From Atopsyche davidsoni (lineage: Eukaryota; Arthropoda; Insecta; Trichoptera; Hydrobiosidae): a stretch of 64,000 nucleotides of DNA. Positions 1 through 12,680 of the stretch are shown piece by piece. Both the position numbers and the translations under genes were made by a program. The notes beneath the pieces are model-generated. The model was not told where the DNA came from. It was given only the letters and a program-made list of their open reading frames with translations, and searched no databases. The stretch spans positions 1,116,001 to 1,180,000 of the forward strand of contig JAILWY010000001.1 of assembly GCA_022113835.1 (NCBI GenBank), written 5' to 3'. The first letter of the stretch is position 1. The number at the start of each line of letters is the position of its first letter.

Positions 1-3000
1 TTTGGGAGATTTTTCCGATCGACAAGCTTATCTAACACGATGCCGTTTAATAATGCAGTAGCTTCTACTTTCAGAAACATGCATTGCATTCGTTACTGTG
101 AATGTTTAATGCTCACAACACAGTATGTGAGAAATTCTCTACACAACAACCCCTATTAGGTAAGTATATATAGATGCTTCCCCGGATTAAATTATACATC
201 ACGCCTAATGCGTTCATAAGTACGGTGACTTAATGACGACGCCAGGGGAAAAACCTAGATCCATTTTTTTTTAATCCAAAAAACATTCATTTTTATTTCT
301 AAACACAGCATTAGATACTGCATAAATCACAGTTTGATATTTGAAACTAAATCGATATATGGAATCTTAAGTATATTTTTAAAGAACATTTAAGTTAAGT
401 TTCATTGTTTTGAATTTTAATGTTTATTTTAGACGTCAAAAAATGCTTGTATTAAAAATCATAAAAGTTTGTATGGAAATAAAAATTATATGTTACAATG
501 TCGTTCGGCATATTTTGTTTCAAATTCAGAAATGACAAAAGAAATAGAAAAAAATTAAATTTGTACTTTATTTACTTCATCACACAATTTCAAGCCCCCG
601 GGGTGTTTCATAATAGAAAACCTCGTCTATTTAGATTAATCCAAAATAAATAGATTTATCTTCTATTATCCATTGTCTCCTAGACAGCAAGGAAAGCTCC
701 CAGCCCCGGATTACCTCTCATGCAAGCCCCGTGGAGGGACACGGGGAAGGTTGTCCCCTCCCTCCTCCACCACACTACCGGAAGTCCGAATTTGAATAAT
801 AAGTACGCGCCAGTCGAACAATGGAGCACATCCGGCTACGCTCGGCGGACCTGCGCAGTGCCAGTCACGGTGATCAGAATTTTTTTTATCTTTAACTGTA
901 CCATTGCCTATTAAATGAATATTGTGTTACATAAGTTTGAAAGCTTTTTACAGTAGAAATATATCAGATTATGCTTTTTGAGCGAAACTCAAAAAAAAAT
1001 TCGGTTAAATAATTAAATTGTTATTTAAGTTTATTACAATCACACACACACAAGCATTATAAAAAAAACTTTAGTGGTTTCTGATGCATCATCTCATTAG
1101 TTGAACATCACAAACATGTTTTTGTTTTTATTATAGCATTCGACAGAAATAAAAAAAAACACAATAAATATCTTTCTCTTTGAAAAATAAAACCTTTCTT
1201 TGATACGAAAATAAAGTCATCAGATAACAATGAATGTGATCAATAAAAAAAAGTTTTAGTTTGCGTTAGCAAAAAATACTTCAAAACCATCTGCCCATCA
1301 ATCGAACCCTTGACGGTGTTTTTGTTTCGTGATATGAATACATTTAGTTATTGTTGTTTTAATTTAATTTTTCATGGCAGGGGGTTGTACTTCGAAGTGC
1401 GAGTGATTTATGAGATGTGTAAAAAGTGAGCTTATCAAAGAAAAAATACGCGTCATTCATTAATATCAATAGTCGAAAGTGCTGCCCTGTGTTGGTTTTT
1501 TGTAGCGTAACAAAAGTTGTATGGATTAAAACGTATTGTGAGTTTTGATTAATTGAACTCGTTCACTGCAGCTCCCTCTGATATTTTATTTCATAAATTA
1601 CATAACATCAACAGACCTCGTATTTAATATTAATGGAAGTTTACAAGTTTTTCTTTTTTGTAAAAAAAAAACCTGTTTTGCTTGTTAGGCGAAACAGCTG
1701 TAGTTTTTTTTTCCTTCAAAAATGAGTTGTTATTTAATTATTTAACGTTATTAAACAATAAAAAATAGGGGGATCTGTGTGGTGAAAAGGAAATATATAA
1801 TTTTGTTTTGAATTTATTACTCACCTGATATGATAGCGCGTTGCACTATACATGTACAAAATGAATTTTAGAAAATAATTTGAATTACAATTAGTTAAGT
1901 TAAAATATTTTTCTGAAATCGTCTTCTAGATAATAATTTTAACCTTGATCTGAGAATCGAACTTAAATTAACTTTATTATTGAAAATTTTATTATGAAAA
2001 GTTTATTGTTTATGACTGAAATATTTATTAAACATTTACTATTTTCTCATTCAATGTAGAGTTGAATGTTTACTTACAAGCTAATTTATAAAATTACAAA
2101 AACTTTTATAATTTTGTTGAATTTAAGGTTCTAATTTTGACATTTTAGATGTAAAAATATTATATTTAAAAAAATATATTAATAAGTCAATTTTAGTTGA
2201 AACCGACAGAAATAGTTGAAAAAATAATCCGAACGTAAATAATAAAATTACCACAAAAGAAAAGGTAAAAATAGGACATGCGCTGTTGTAGATTTGAAAT
2301 GATTCCGGCCTCCCTCCGTTTTACTCTGCCTTCTCAGAAGATCGCTTGTATTTTTTTTTATTTTTCTGCACACACACAAGCGGGATAAAGGAGGCTTTCA
2401 CCTTTTTGCGAAACAAACCCTTTTTTACTTTACATGAATACCTATTTATTCAATTACAGATTATTTTTTGTTTGCTTTTAAGGATGAGTGGATTTTCTGG
2501 TAAAATTCTTGAAGTCACTGTCCTATTTATATAATAATATTTATTTTGTATGTTATAAGAATTATTATTTTGTTCATATTATGAAATAAATATTTTTTTA
2601 ATTTATTGGAAATCAATAGTTGTCATACAATTTTACAATTATACCCTTGTGGATCTTTCAGAACTTAAAAATTCTTGAAAGATGTAACTCATGTTATTTG
2701 GTCATTTAGTTTATATTCATCATGAAATTTGAACAAATATATTGAGTCAGAGTTATTCACATAATCAAGCACTTGATATGATGTTATGAACTATAAATTT
2801 TCATGTGATTACCTAAAAGAATTTTTGTATTATCATCGCGTACTGTTTTGATCAGTAAGAATACTTTCTTTATATTTATTGCAGATGTGTTCCATTTATA
2901 CAATCATTTATTTTTCTTGAGATTGATTCGGTATTTTATTTCTTCTTTGTGTGACAGAAGAGCGACCAGAATAACAATCCCTCCGTGCAAAAAACGTAAC

Positions 3001-4863
3001 AAATGAGTTCGGCAGATTGTACCAATAAAACCGAGAAATATATGTCGGAGCTAAAATTTGGTTGCCTCCGTTTTCATTTTAAGGGCGTTTTAAATTTTAA
3101 GGTAAAAAAAAAGTGAATTTCATTCCTAAAATAATCAGCTAGTTGCATATAAGAAGTTGATTATTTTATGTAAAAAAAATATTAACTAAACATTAAGTGA
3201 GAAAAAACTGTATAATAGTTTGTTTATAGTAGGTTAACTTCATTTGTAAAAGTCATTTGTTGTACTTTCTGCTTTCAAGTGGTTTTTCAGACTCAAAGTT
3301 TTTTGCGTTTTGCATGAATGATTTTTGCATTGTAAGGTTAATTTTTTACTTAAATAGAAAAAAAACTCTGTCAATAACACTTGAGTACTGGAACACAGGT
3401 CGGGGGTCACAGGAGTCCGCCGGTGTAACTGAATGCTAAAGGTTTTAGCTCGCAATCTGCACGTAGTACGTCCAGGGCGGCGTCATAAACCGCCCCAGGC
3501 CGATGACTTCGAGCCGGCAGTATACCCCGGCACTAAAATCGCCCTAACAAATTGCGATCTGGGCATCAACCGGGGAGAAGCCATTTTCGGATATCGTTAT
3601 ATGTGAAACTTGTAAAAACTGTATTTTACCGGAATTTTATACGCACTTGACACTTGTATGTAAATGGAGAGATATTTTTATGGGCGAAATGAAGACGAGC
3701 CGCACGCACATCTCGCATATCGGACCCAAATGTTCTACAATGACTGACTAAAAAAAGATAAGATTTACGTGGGACTTACGCCAGATCAGATCGAGGGTTT
3801 CGATATAACAGCCCGGTGGCGAAAGTATAAGTATAAAAATGACTTGCATAAATATGATATAATGGAATTAAATATTTTTAGAAAAACTGATGTTTGATAT
3901 TAACTGTAATATTTAACAAGGCTTTTACTAAACATGAAACATATGACAAGCCGTTAAAGAAAACATTTCCAGCAAAATACAAACTTAAAAATTATTAACG
4001 TTAATTTATCAACATAAGAAATAGTACTAAAAAATAAATGACTACATGTTAAATCTAATTTTAAATTCGTTTTATTGTGATTAAAGCGTAAATGACATTT
4101 TTTCAATATCAAAATTTTTACAGTTACACCCTTATGAAAACAAACTTTTTCATTGGAGCCGCGGCTTTTAATAATAATTACAGAGTTCTCTAGGTGTTTA
4201 ACACCGTGCGATTCTTGGTTTTAGCTCAGATATTTGGGCCGGGCTAAGTCAGCAAGTCGAAATGAAAACATTTTTTACTTTAATATAGCCAAGACTCACA
4301 AGTGCCAATCACTCTTTTAAATACGTAATGACTCAATAAATAGACAAGTTTCATAAAAATTAAATATTTTTTCCATATGTGTCAAGAGTCGTTAGCATCT
4401 TGCAGGTGAACGTAACAAAATTCAATAATACAAGGAGAGTTATTTCACTTTATTATAAAAAATATTTGGATTCGTATCTTTTGCTTCGAATAAATTCGCA
4501 GCGTTCACTGAAGGACGAACCTTTTTGTGTAGGCTGTCAAATAAAATAATAAATTGCCTTTACATACAAAAAGCGCTATGTGTATCGATATGGTGAATGC
4601 TGCCTTTGAGAAACGTCTTATCTCTTCCAGATTTTGCTTTTTTTCAGATTATTGATGTGTTTTTATTATTTGATTGGAATCTGGTACCATAAAACAGACA
4701 TGTAACATAAATATAAATAGGGATAACCATCAATTTGATTTAATATTCAAAAATTGATTATCCTTTTTAATTTCATGCCTATTCATCAAAAATTTTGCAT
4801 CACAAAAACCATATAATTTATTTGAACAAAATGCTAATATTTGATCAAAATTTACTTTAGTTG
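1..4863. other. AT-rich noncoding DNA, no gene seen
   Basis: No frame here shows protein-family similarity or codon structure; the short open frames are chance AT-rich runs. Two GC-richer patches stand out, near 665-870 and 3400-3600. The second holds a TCATAAACCGCC block and looks like single-copy, possibly regulatory sequence. A near-perfect small inverted repeat lies at 2653-2683 (ATCTTTCAGAA and TTCTTGAAAGAT). No transposon ends, RNA genes or satellite arrays were recognised. Confidence 0.6.
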
Positions 4864-5407
4864 TTAAAAAACACGTTGACTGCCACGGCAATTTTCAGAA
4901 ATCTGGCCTATAATGACAATTTGATTTAATCACATTACATTATTAAAAACTCTAATTCTAGTGCATAGTCATCATCAAAAAGCATAAAAAATGTGTTTTT
5001 AGCAACAACAAAAAAAAGGTATCTCGTAGTTTCTGTAACAGAAATCTCTTCGCGGAAACCAACTACGAGTCGATTTTTTGTTATTTTTGCCCAGAAGCCA
5101 TCTATCGATATTAGCACTGATATATTCCGAGTTTAATCGTAGCTGCACAAAAATGACAAGTAAACAAGGACGAGATAACTCGTAGTTGGCGTCCTAGAAA
5201 AGATCGCAATCTACGAGTTATCTCGTAGTTGGCAGTCAACGTGTCAATAAATTTTCTGTTCATGCAAGCCAGCATTGATTTTTTGTTCTTTTCCCAGAAG
5301 CAACCTATCAATATTAGCACTGATATATTCCGAGTTTAATCGTAGCTGCACATAAATGGCAAGTAAACAAAGACGAGATAACTCGTAGTTGGCAGTCAAC
5401 GTGTTAA
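4864..5407. mobile_element. piggyBac-like MITE with TTAA ends
   Basis: The element is bounded by TTAA at 4864-4867 and 5404-5407. Its inverted ends are CACGTTGACTGCCA on the left and TGGCAGTCAACGTG on the right, an exact 14-base match. The left end has extra A residues between TTAA and CACG, probably slippage. TTAA target sites with inverted ends are the hallmark of piggyBac-superfamily elements. No transposase remains, so it would have moved using enzyme supplied elsewhere. Inside are a diverged direct duplication (about 5071-5247 and 5276-5407) and a 16-bp inverted pair. A second copy of the right end, TGGCAGTCAACGTG at 5230-5243, sits at the duplication junction. The superfamily call rests on the ends only. 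Confidence 0.7.
5071..5407. repeat. Imperfect direct duplication inside the piggyBac-like MITE
   Basis: Unit 1 (5071-5247) and unit 2 (5276-5407) share the block running from the TTTTTTGTT stretch through CCCAGAAGC, ATATTAGCACTGATATATTC and GAGATAACTCGTAGTTGGC to the terminal TGGCAGTCAACGTG. Unit 1 carries about 40 extra bases (5190-5230). These create a perfect 16-bp inverted pair, ACGAGATAACTCGTAG at 5170-5185 against 5211-5226. The simplest reading is a duplicated right end. Confidence 0.75.
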
Positions 5408-5814
5408 GAAAACACCAAGCTTAAACAAAAGATAAATTTTGTTGGTGTATCCATATAAGGTAATTTATTAAACATCAAAAGCTTTGCTTAAACTGCATCT
5501 AATATTCCACACCTAAGCCCCGGCGCAACTTCCAGGCAGTTAATATTTCGTTATGAAACTTCGCGCGTGGCCAGGGGCGTCCGGTTGTTCCCGCGCAGAT
5601 CGGAAGGGGCGAGCGTCCGCCGGATGCCGTAAATAAGTAATCGACTTCCCGCATAATTGTTTCCAGAACTGCCCCTCGCGGCGCCCTACCTGGATCACGT
5701 CACTGCCCATGCACAGCGTGACGCAACACCGGCGCTTGACTTTCAAATAGAAAGGGCGGGTTTCAAGTGTTTACAGTCAGATTACTTTGCAATTTATGGT
5801 GATGAGACAAACAC
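5408..5814. other. Noncoding stretch with a GC-rich island
   Basis: A GC- and CpG-rich island occupies about 5515-5760 within AT-rich flanks. Its open frames on the minus strand resemble no known protein. It may be a regulatory island; no motif is decisive. Confidence 0.35.
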
Positions 5815-6095
5815 ATAAATAATAATAAAAAAAAACAACAAATACATGTCTTTATTCCAAATACAGAAACAGCGATCTTCAAACCATTATGACAGGGGGG
5901 TTCGAACCCACATCCCCAAGCTTACATAGCCGGTGCATTCCCAACGTTATACCAACGAGTCACTAGTACTTAGCGAGAATTTTTAACAATAAGTGAACCA
6001 ACGTACTTAATATGCCAATTAAATATTGTAATTAAAATGTACTTAATCATATCAATCAATAAAACCTGTACAGGCAAAATCGTACTTACTGTAAG
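5815..6095 (-). mobile_element. tRNA-derived SINE head, diverged copy
   Basis: Read on the minus strand, about 5891-5965 resembles a tRNA. It has an A-box-like GACTCGTTGGTATAACG and a B box GGTTCGAACCC. It closely matches the SINE head at 41924-41999, including the shared segment upstream of the head (TTCTCG preceded by an A/T run). The body downstream on the minus strand (5815-5890) does not match the other copies. A CCTGTACAGGC block at about 6067 resembles the body of the family in the opposite orientation, so the locus is rearranged. It is not a functional tRNA gene: no convincing anticodon or acceptor stem can be drawn. Confidence 0.55.
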
Positions 6096-6269
6096 ATGGT
6101 CTTCACAAAAAATCAATAATATAAGAAGGATCACGTTGCGATTAAGAGTTCTTGACTTTTCACCATAAAAACAGTATACCTAATTGCATACTAAGTACTT
6201 AAAACTAATATATAACTTTATAAAAATCAAGTGTTTAATATTTTGTTTATTAAAAATATGAAATATTAA

Positions 6270-6400
6270 AGAAAAGTGATTAAAGAAACTCTCAAAAAAA
6301 TTTCTTGTGTAAGATTCGAACCCTTTTACTTTCACTATCAATGTGTGAAGAAATGTGCCTAATCCAATTCAATCCACAAAAAAGACATACGAGAATATTT
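6270..6400. mobile_element. Rearranged SINE fragment, two halves in opposite orientation
   Basis: The left half (about 6282-6325: AAAGAAACTCTC and then GTGTAAGATTCGAACCC) matches the minus-strand head and body junction of the SINE at 41780-42025. The right half (about 6338-6395: TGTGTGAAGAAATGTGCC, TCAATCCACAAA, GACATAC) matches the plus-strand body and tail seen at 21163-21292. The middle of the element is missing. This looks like an inverted, deleted copy. Confidence 0.5.
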
Positions 6401-9400
6401 TGTTTATTCTCTCCATCAAACATACGGTTCAAATAAAACTTTTTGTGTTTATTTATGAAATAATGACATTAAAAAAAAATCAACTATAATATAGTAAATA
6501 AATATAATAACGTATGTGAAGCAACATACAACATACTGTTTTAATATATTTAATAAAATTTGCTATACTTTGGCATGAACATTTCCAATAAAGTAATAAA
6601 CACAAAATATATATATTATGAGTGCTACATTTTGCTAAAGCTTAGATTTATAGCACGTCTACCCTATTTTTTGCGTAGGCCTGAAAACCAACAAGAGAAA
6701 AATTATCAAATATGATATTGTAATTAATGATCATCGTGATTTGTTTTTTGAGGGGAGGATTTGCAATGAAATGATTAATGACCAGTTGAAAAATATGTAT
6801 CGATAAAATCAAGCCTTTATGTCAAAGTGAAAAAATCAAGCAGCCGAAAAGTTCAAACATAAAACTCTGAGGGTTTTTTGTTATTAACTTAAAAATAACT
6901 TTGTTTATCGTGTCTTTATTATATTATATTGCATATGTTTGAAAGTCTTCAAAGATATTCTTTAGTAAAAATAATAATTAATTTTATGGGGTCTTTTTAA
7001 TCAAAATTTATCATAAATAATGACAGTTTGATGATATGCACATTCCTCAATAATAAAAAAATGTGATTTTTGTCACGCTTTTTGAATGTCGTATTATAAA
7101 TTTTGGCAGTCGATTTAATTTGTTATGGCGGTAATTTAATTCACTGAATATTTAACCGAATAGAAAAAAAATATCACAAAGATCAAGATCACAATAGTTT
7201 ATGTTCTGAAAAACCAACATCTCAAATTATTTTGTGTTGTTTATTTAATAATATATAAAACGTTCAGTGAAAATGGTTTCGTAAAGTTTATATATTGAAC
7301 ATGATCATTTTAAAAATATTCGAAAAATATGAGCAGTTAATTTCACTTATTTTCTCATTTAACGCATTTTAATTGGCAAATTTACAAAAGCAAAAATTTC
7401 CTGAAACAACCCGAAGCAAGCGTGGCCTGAAAAAGGGCTTTTTTTAAATGCAAATTCTCCCTTTTTAAAAAACATTTTCGCCCTACCGGCGCCCTGGCAG
7501 GCTCGGTATCGTCGGCGAGGATTATTCAATAAAGTTTCCCCGGGCCTTATGAAAATATCGTGCCCCGGGGCCGTCCTAATGGCGGACCCCCCTCTCTCCT
7601 TTTCAGGTACAAGTGTTGCGAATTTCTCTCCGCCCGTGTGGGATATTGGAAATTCCCGTCGCTTTGTCCCTGTTATCTATTGCCCGAATAAACGACTGTA
7701 CTGATCGAGCAACCGCTGCGACGTAATGTCAGCAATGTGAAGCGAAACAAATATACGGTTTTTTAATGAAGAAATATCAAATATCAGCCGAACTACACCG
7801 TGCTTTTCCAGGTGAATATCTAAATCAATGGTCAATAAATTTCTTTTGAAACCTTTATTAAAAGGTTTGGAAATATAACCGATGCGCTTAGCTAATGCGC
7901 TATGACATCAACAAATATTAAACGTGTTCATTAAAGTTAAATATACATAGCTTATTATGAAAATAAATTATATAGTGCGTAAATATTTTATCGAATGATC
8001 AAGCCTTCCCTTTACACTGATGAAAAACAGAATGATATACTATTCACTTAGACACGAAACAAAAAAATCTGTATTATATTACATTGAAATGAGGTTTATT
8101 TTTCCTCAATAAGCAAATAAAATATAAAAGTGTTGAATTAATTTTGTAAGATATATTTTTTTAAATATTATCTATGGTATTTAAAGACACAATAAAAACT
8201 ACACATTGCTACCGAAACTTTTAGTTTTAATTGTAAAAAAACAGTTCACTTTAAACTTATATAATACCAGCTTTAAACTCAACTTAAATAGCTTTTATTG
8301 GTATCAAAAAATAATCGAAAAAATAACTTGTATAATTTGCGATAATTCTCCCTAGTTTTTATCAAAGATTTAAGTGCCATTTATTCTAGTTAACAACTTT
8401 AGACCCTTAAACCCTTTATCTATAAACTCGTAAATAAAACACCTCACCACACAGAGGAGTAATTAGTTATTATTAATTACAGAATTCGGGTTTTATAACC
8501 GGTCTGGAATGTAATAAACCGGTTGGAAAGAAGATTAGTGTTTCGCATTGTCCCGGACTAAACTCTCGCCTAAGTCTGCCTGATGGCGGCTGGATCAACG
8601 GCTTGCTTTTGCGTTCCGAGCGGGGATTATTCGCGACCTTCGGGATGTATTTATGATTATGCTGAAGGGTTACATTAATTGCTGGGATAGCGACCAGGAT
8701 TAACCTCGGTGTAACAGGAATATATAGTACCGAATTTGTTGCCAACTGGACGATCAGCCATATATGTTACTAAGCATACAAGCCAATATAAATTTTTTGT
8801 GAGTTTTAATAGCACATGCGTGTTAAAATATTTTTTTAGGGCTTTGGATAATTTATAACTCAACAAATCGACATATCAATACTTTGTTAAGAGAATACTA
8901 ATATATTAAGTAGAAAATTTATTCAAAAGGTGTTTCACTGCGATTTTGTTGTGTTAACTAAGATTTGTTAGTTCTTTAAAATTATTTCACTGATATTTCA
9001 GGACTTATAGTGTATCAATGCTTACCAAGCATGGTAGTTTTATTACATTTTTTTTTGTTTTCGCATTAATTACGAAACAATCTTTAGATAATATATTATC
9101 TAAAAGCTCAGTATATTTCATTGAGGCATGCGGTAACTTCCAGGACATGCATGGCACGCCGGGATGTGCCGCCTGAGCGAGCTCCTTCGCGTGGCTTCAG
9201 ACAGATTGCGTCGGATCAGATTGTGCTCGATTGGCGGTTTCCTGGGTTTTGTTTTTATAGGATATCATAAAACGTTCGCAAAGTCGTTTTGTAAGGCTGC
9301 TCCTGCTTCAAAGGCTTTTGATTGTATTCTAACATGTGAGGAGTTTTCTTGCTTGAGTCTATTTTTGATTACAGGGGCTGACTTGAAGTGAACACCTATC

Positions 9401-11100
9401 CACTCCAAGCACCTCCTAGTTATGGAAACGAGATTTATTTTATATTCGGGCTATGTATTACTTATTCTTCCACTATATTAAATATCGATACTCAAAATAA
9501 AGCTCTAACAAAAAACTTTGTCAATTACTTGAAAAATGTTTAGTTTTCTATGAGTGTTCGCAATTTTTTGCGGAAAAAATAAGTCTTATTTTTTCTTATG
9601 TTCTTTATTCTTTAGGTTATTTTTCTTTCCTTTTGAATTAATAAAAAGCAAATAATTCAAATGAATATTAATAAAAATATATATATTATTTAAAAGTTCG
9701 CATGTGTTTAAATAAATCAGTTTATTTTAATAAAAATTAAATTTATTTTTTCGTATATACATAATATTGTACACATTAAATATTTAACACTCATAAAAAT
9801 AAAGCTTAGTTAAAGTAAAGCTTATCGCTTGTAAAATTGTGAAACCTTTTTTGTTTTTATTGTATAATTTACGTATTTATTTTTTATATTGTCAACTTCA
9901 TAAATCCAACACGCATAAAACCTCGGTTAATTTGTGAAATGTAGAGTAGGTCGCATAATACTGTAATAAAAATGTATTGTGGATTCGTTAGCCCAGCTTC
10001 GTGGCCGGGGGTGCACTACCCTTAATGTTAACAATTTGAATTTTGAAAGCTTGTAAAGTGTAATAAACGTTAAAGAGATTCACATTAAATCATGAAAGTA
10101 ACCGCATAAAAACCAACGCATTGCTTACGCGTTACGATTCCAAACTCTGCCATAAATGTTTACCCATATCGTTACCTAGCGGCGAAAACTTCTACTTGCT
10201 ATCAACAAAGTCTCAGTTTTAAAATAAAGATTCATTAAAGTGTGTTAACATGTTTTATTACTTCTAGGTTCAAAAGTAAAACATCATTACTCAGTTTTAA
10301 TATATAATATTTATTAATACACAACAAGTTGAATATATTCCGGAAATATGCCGACCTGATATATCTCAACTACCAACCTTTTACTTTTACGCGGTTGTAT
10401 GTAATCTAAGCTAGGATGACTTCCGTTCGTGGAATCAACATAAAAAGTACAACTATACCAAAACGCCGAGACAAGTTTACAATTTGATATATTAATTAGC
10501 CCCGATTTTGCTCCCAGAGATATTAATGTGCGGGCCGCAATATTGCTGGACCACGTACAGGCCGCCAGACGCTGTGAAGTCCGATACAAAAAGTAAGAGA
10601 TTAATTAAATGGCGGCGGGTTGCAGGAAACGTGATCTCACTACGCTGCGTTGTCCTGCGACTGTAACTGTGGAATCCCTGATATAACTGCTTTAGGAGAA
10701 ATGTTTATTGCCACGGATTTATCGTATACAATTTACAAGTAATTTTGTTTTTAGTAAGAAACTAACAGTTGTCAGTCATCTAAAATAGTTTACCGTAACG
10801 TTTCAGAAACGAGGCTTTTGATTCGTAAAAAATAATTTACATCACATATTAAAACATTATAAACTGACAGATACTACACATAAGTGAATAAATGCCAAAG
10901 TATTAGTAAGCAAGCACACGTTGCGTATGGACTTAACCCTGAAGCAAAAAAAATATGGAAGGGTTCACGAAAGCTCCGCAGTTACAACTCCAGAAAAAGG
11001 TAAGTTTAGCAGGTGAGCGCGTTTAAAAAATAGGAGCAAAGAGCGGTCATTGTTATAATGTATGACCCGCGCGCCGAGCCCGCCGCGGTACATCAAAAAC
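6401..11100. other. AT-rich noncoding DNA with GC islands
   Basis: No gene was recognised. GC-richer islands lie at about 7470-7640, 8560-8650, 9120-9230 and 10500-10660. The 7.5-kb island holds a CCCCGGGCCTTATGA block and a nearby GCCCCGGGGC palindrome in an otherwise AT-rich setting. A short inverted repeat AAACCTTTATTAAAAGGTTT lies near 7850. Open frames in the islands have no family features. Confidence 0.5.
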
Positions 11101-11110
11101 ACATTCCGCA

Positions 11111-11221
11111 GGGGGCGAGGGTGGGGGTGGGGGTAGGGGGTGGGGGGAGTAGTGGGGGGGGAGGAGTAGTGGGGGGGGGGGGGGCTGCAAGGAGCCTGCG
11201 GGGGGTGAAGGGGTGCGGGGG
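11111..11221 (+). repeat. G-rich tract with G-quadruplex potential
   Basis: The plus strand carries about 110 bases dominated by runs of 3 to 14 G separated by one to a few bases, such as GGGTGGGGGTGGGGG. Many sets of four G-runs with short loops could form intramolecular quadruplexes. The open frames across it (poly-Gly on plus, Pro-rich on minus) are by-products of composition, not genes. Confidence 0.85.
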
Positions 11222-12529
11222 GCGCGTGCATGGGCGGTACGGGTATAATCGTAAATCCACTTTTGGCATGAAATTCGGCCCATTCCGTTTGAATTATTGT
11301 GTGTCTTTGGCTGAATGTGCGATGTTTTTTTTATTATTTAATTTTAAAGGCGTGAGAGTGTGTCAAAGTTCGTATTTTTTTATATGTAAGGGTAACATTT
11401 TGCGTTGAAATATTTTTTTTGTATATACCCTTATAATCCACTAAATCAATTCATCGAAAGAGTCAGTGTACATTTCAAAGTTTGACTTTGATATAATTCA
11501 TGTGTGTTCATAAAATCACACCTCTTCTACAGCTGACCAATGCGTCGTGGTATCTTGAATACATAAAAGAGTGGGATAGGATGCAATCCAAGTTTAGATC
11601 CAAAGAAATGTATTTAATCACGTAATAACTTATTTATGTTATTCTAATTTTCAATATCACTTCAAAATCTACTCAGTAAAATTGTCAATATTTATTATTT
11701 CTTTTGATATCGTGATTTACCAAAAAAAGGAAAACTCAATACCTTTTCATGCTGTCATTCCATACAAAGCTCAGAAGAGAATTTATGAACGCCGAGAAAC
11801 TTCTCAACAAAAACACTTCATTTCATCATATCTGCTTACTTAAATGCGAACTCTTCGGGTATTGAATATTAAGACTCTGCTAACAAAAGTTTAGCGAGAG
11901 ATCAGATATTGAGGAGCGGTTATCGCCCTACACTGTGGAGCCGAGCAAACGAGCGAAATATAATGTTAACTTTATAAAAAGCTGCCATATCAGATTAATT
12001 TATAATACTTTTTAAATATTTTCCTTTAAAATGACACGCGAGATCAACATATTTTGTTTTTTTATTTTATTTGGAATTACTTAGGTTTTTATAAATATAA
12101 ATATATTGATTGTTTATATTAGTATTAATAAGTATTTTTTGGGACATTAAATAATTTTTTTTTGTTTTATTCAATGAATTTTTTTTTTCAATACAAGTCA
12201 TGCAATATAGAGGAAGTTGAAGATAATATATTACTCCTCAGAATCACTTATAGATAAGGAATTAATATTCACCGAGCGTGAAAAAACTGACAGTCACTTC
12301 CGGGCCGGAAGCCCGCGATTCAGTCGGCCAGGTGCTCGGAATAAGCGATACAACGAGCGGGTGACAGATGGGACGGCGCGAGCCAGCCGCTGCAGAAGTT
12401 ATTATAACTCTTCAGTGAACAACTCTGTAAATATGGCCGGAAACTTGAATCACGACACACGAAACCATTGTAATGAAACCTGACCAGAAACACGGTAAAA
12501 AATAAGTATTTTATTTTAACCTAATCGAT
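11222..12529. other. AT-rich noncoding DNA
   Basis: No gene or repeat family was recognised. A CpG-containing island at about 12290-12400 gives a short plus-strand open frame without protein-family similarity. Confidence 0.45.
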
Positions 12530-12680
12530 TTACACATGAAACGATGAGCTAGCAGCTGCACCTTACATGATTAGATAGAACATCTGGCCGCGATAGTTGT
12601 GAACGTGTGGGTTCAAATCCCAATGGCGTTACAACATTTTCCATGGTGTTTTACGTGTGAATTGATTACCTGCATGTGGT
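12530..12680 (+). mobile_element. Candidate tRNA-like SINE head
   Basis: A perfect B-box-type sequence GGTTCAAATCC (12610-12620) lies within a small T-arm-like hairpin, TGGG-TTCAAAT-CCCA. It is preceded at about the right distance by an A-box-like GAGCTAGCAGCTGCACC near 12545. The following GTGTGAATTGATTACCTGCATG weakly resembles the body of the SINE family at 21.2 and 41.8 kb. No full cloverleaf can be drawn, so a functional tRNA is unlikely. Confidence 0.35.

Noticed and set aside
5891..5965. Possible genuine tRNA gene on the minus strand
   Set aside because: B box and A box are present but the acceptor and anticodon arms do not fold, and related copies carry a SINE body.
11053..11408. Gly-rich and Pro-rich open frames on both strands over the G tract
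   Set aside because: They exist only because the G-run excludes stop codons; no start context, motif or codon pattern supports a gene.
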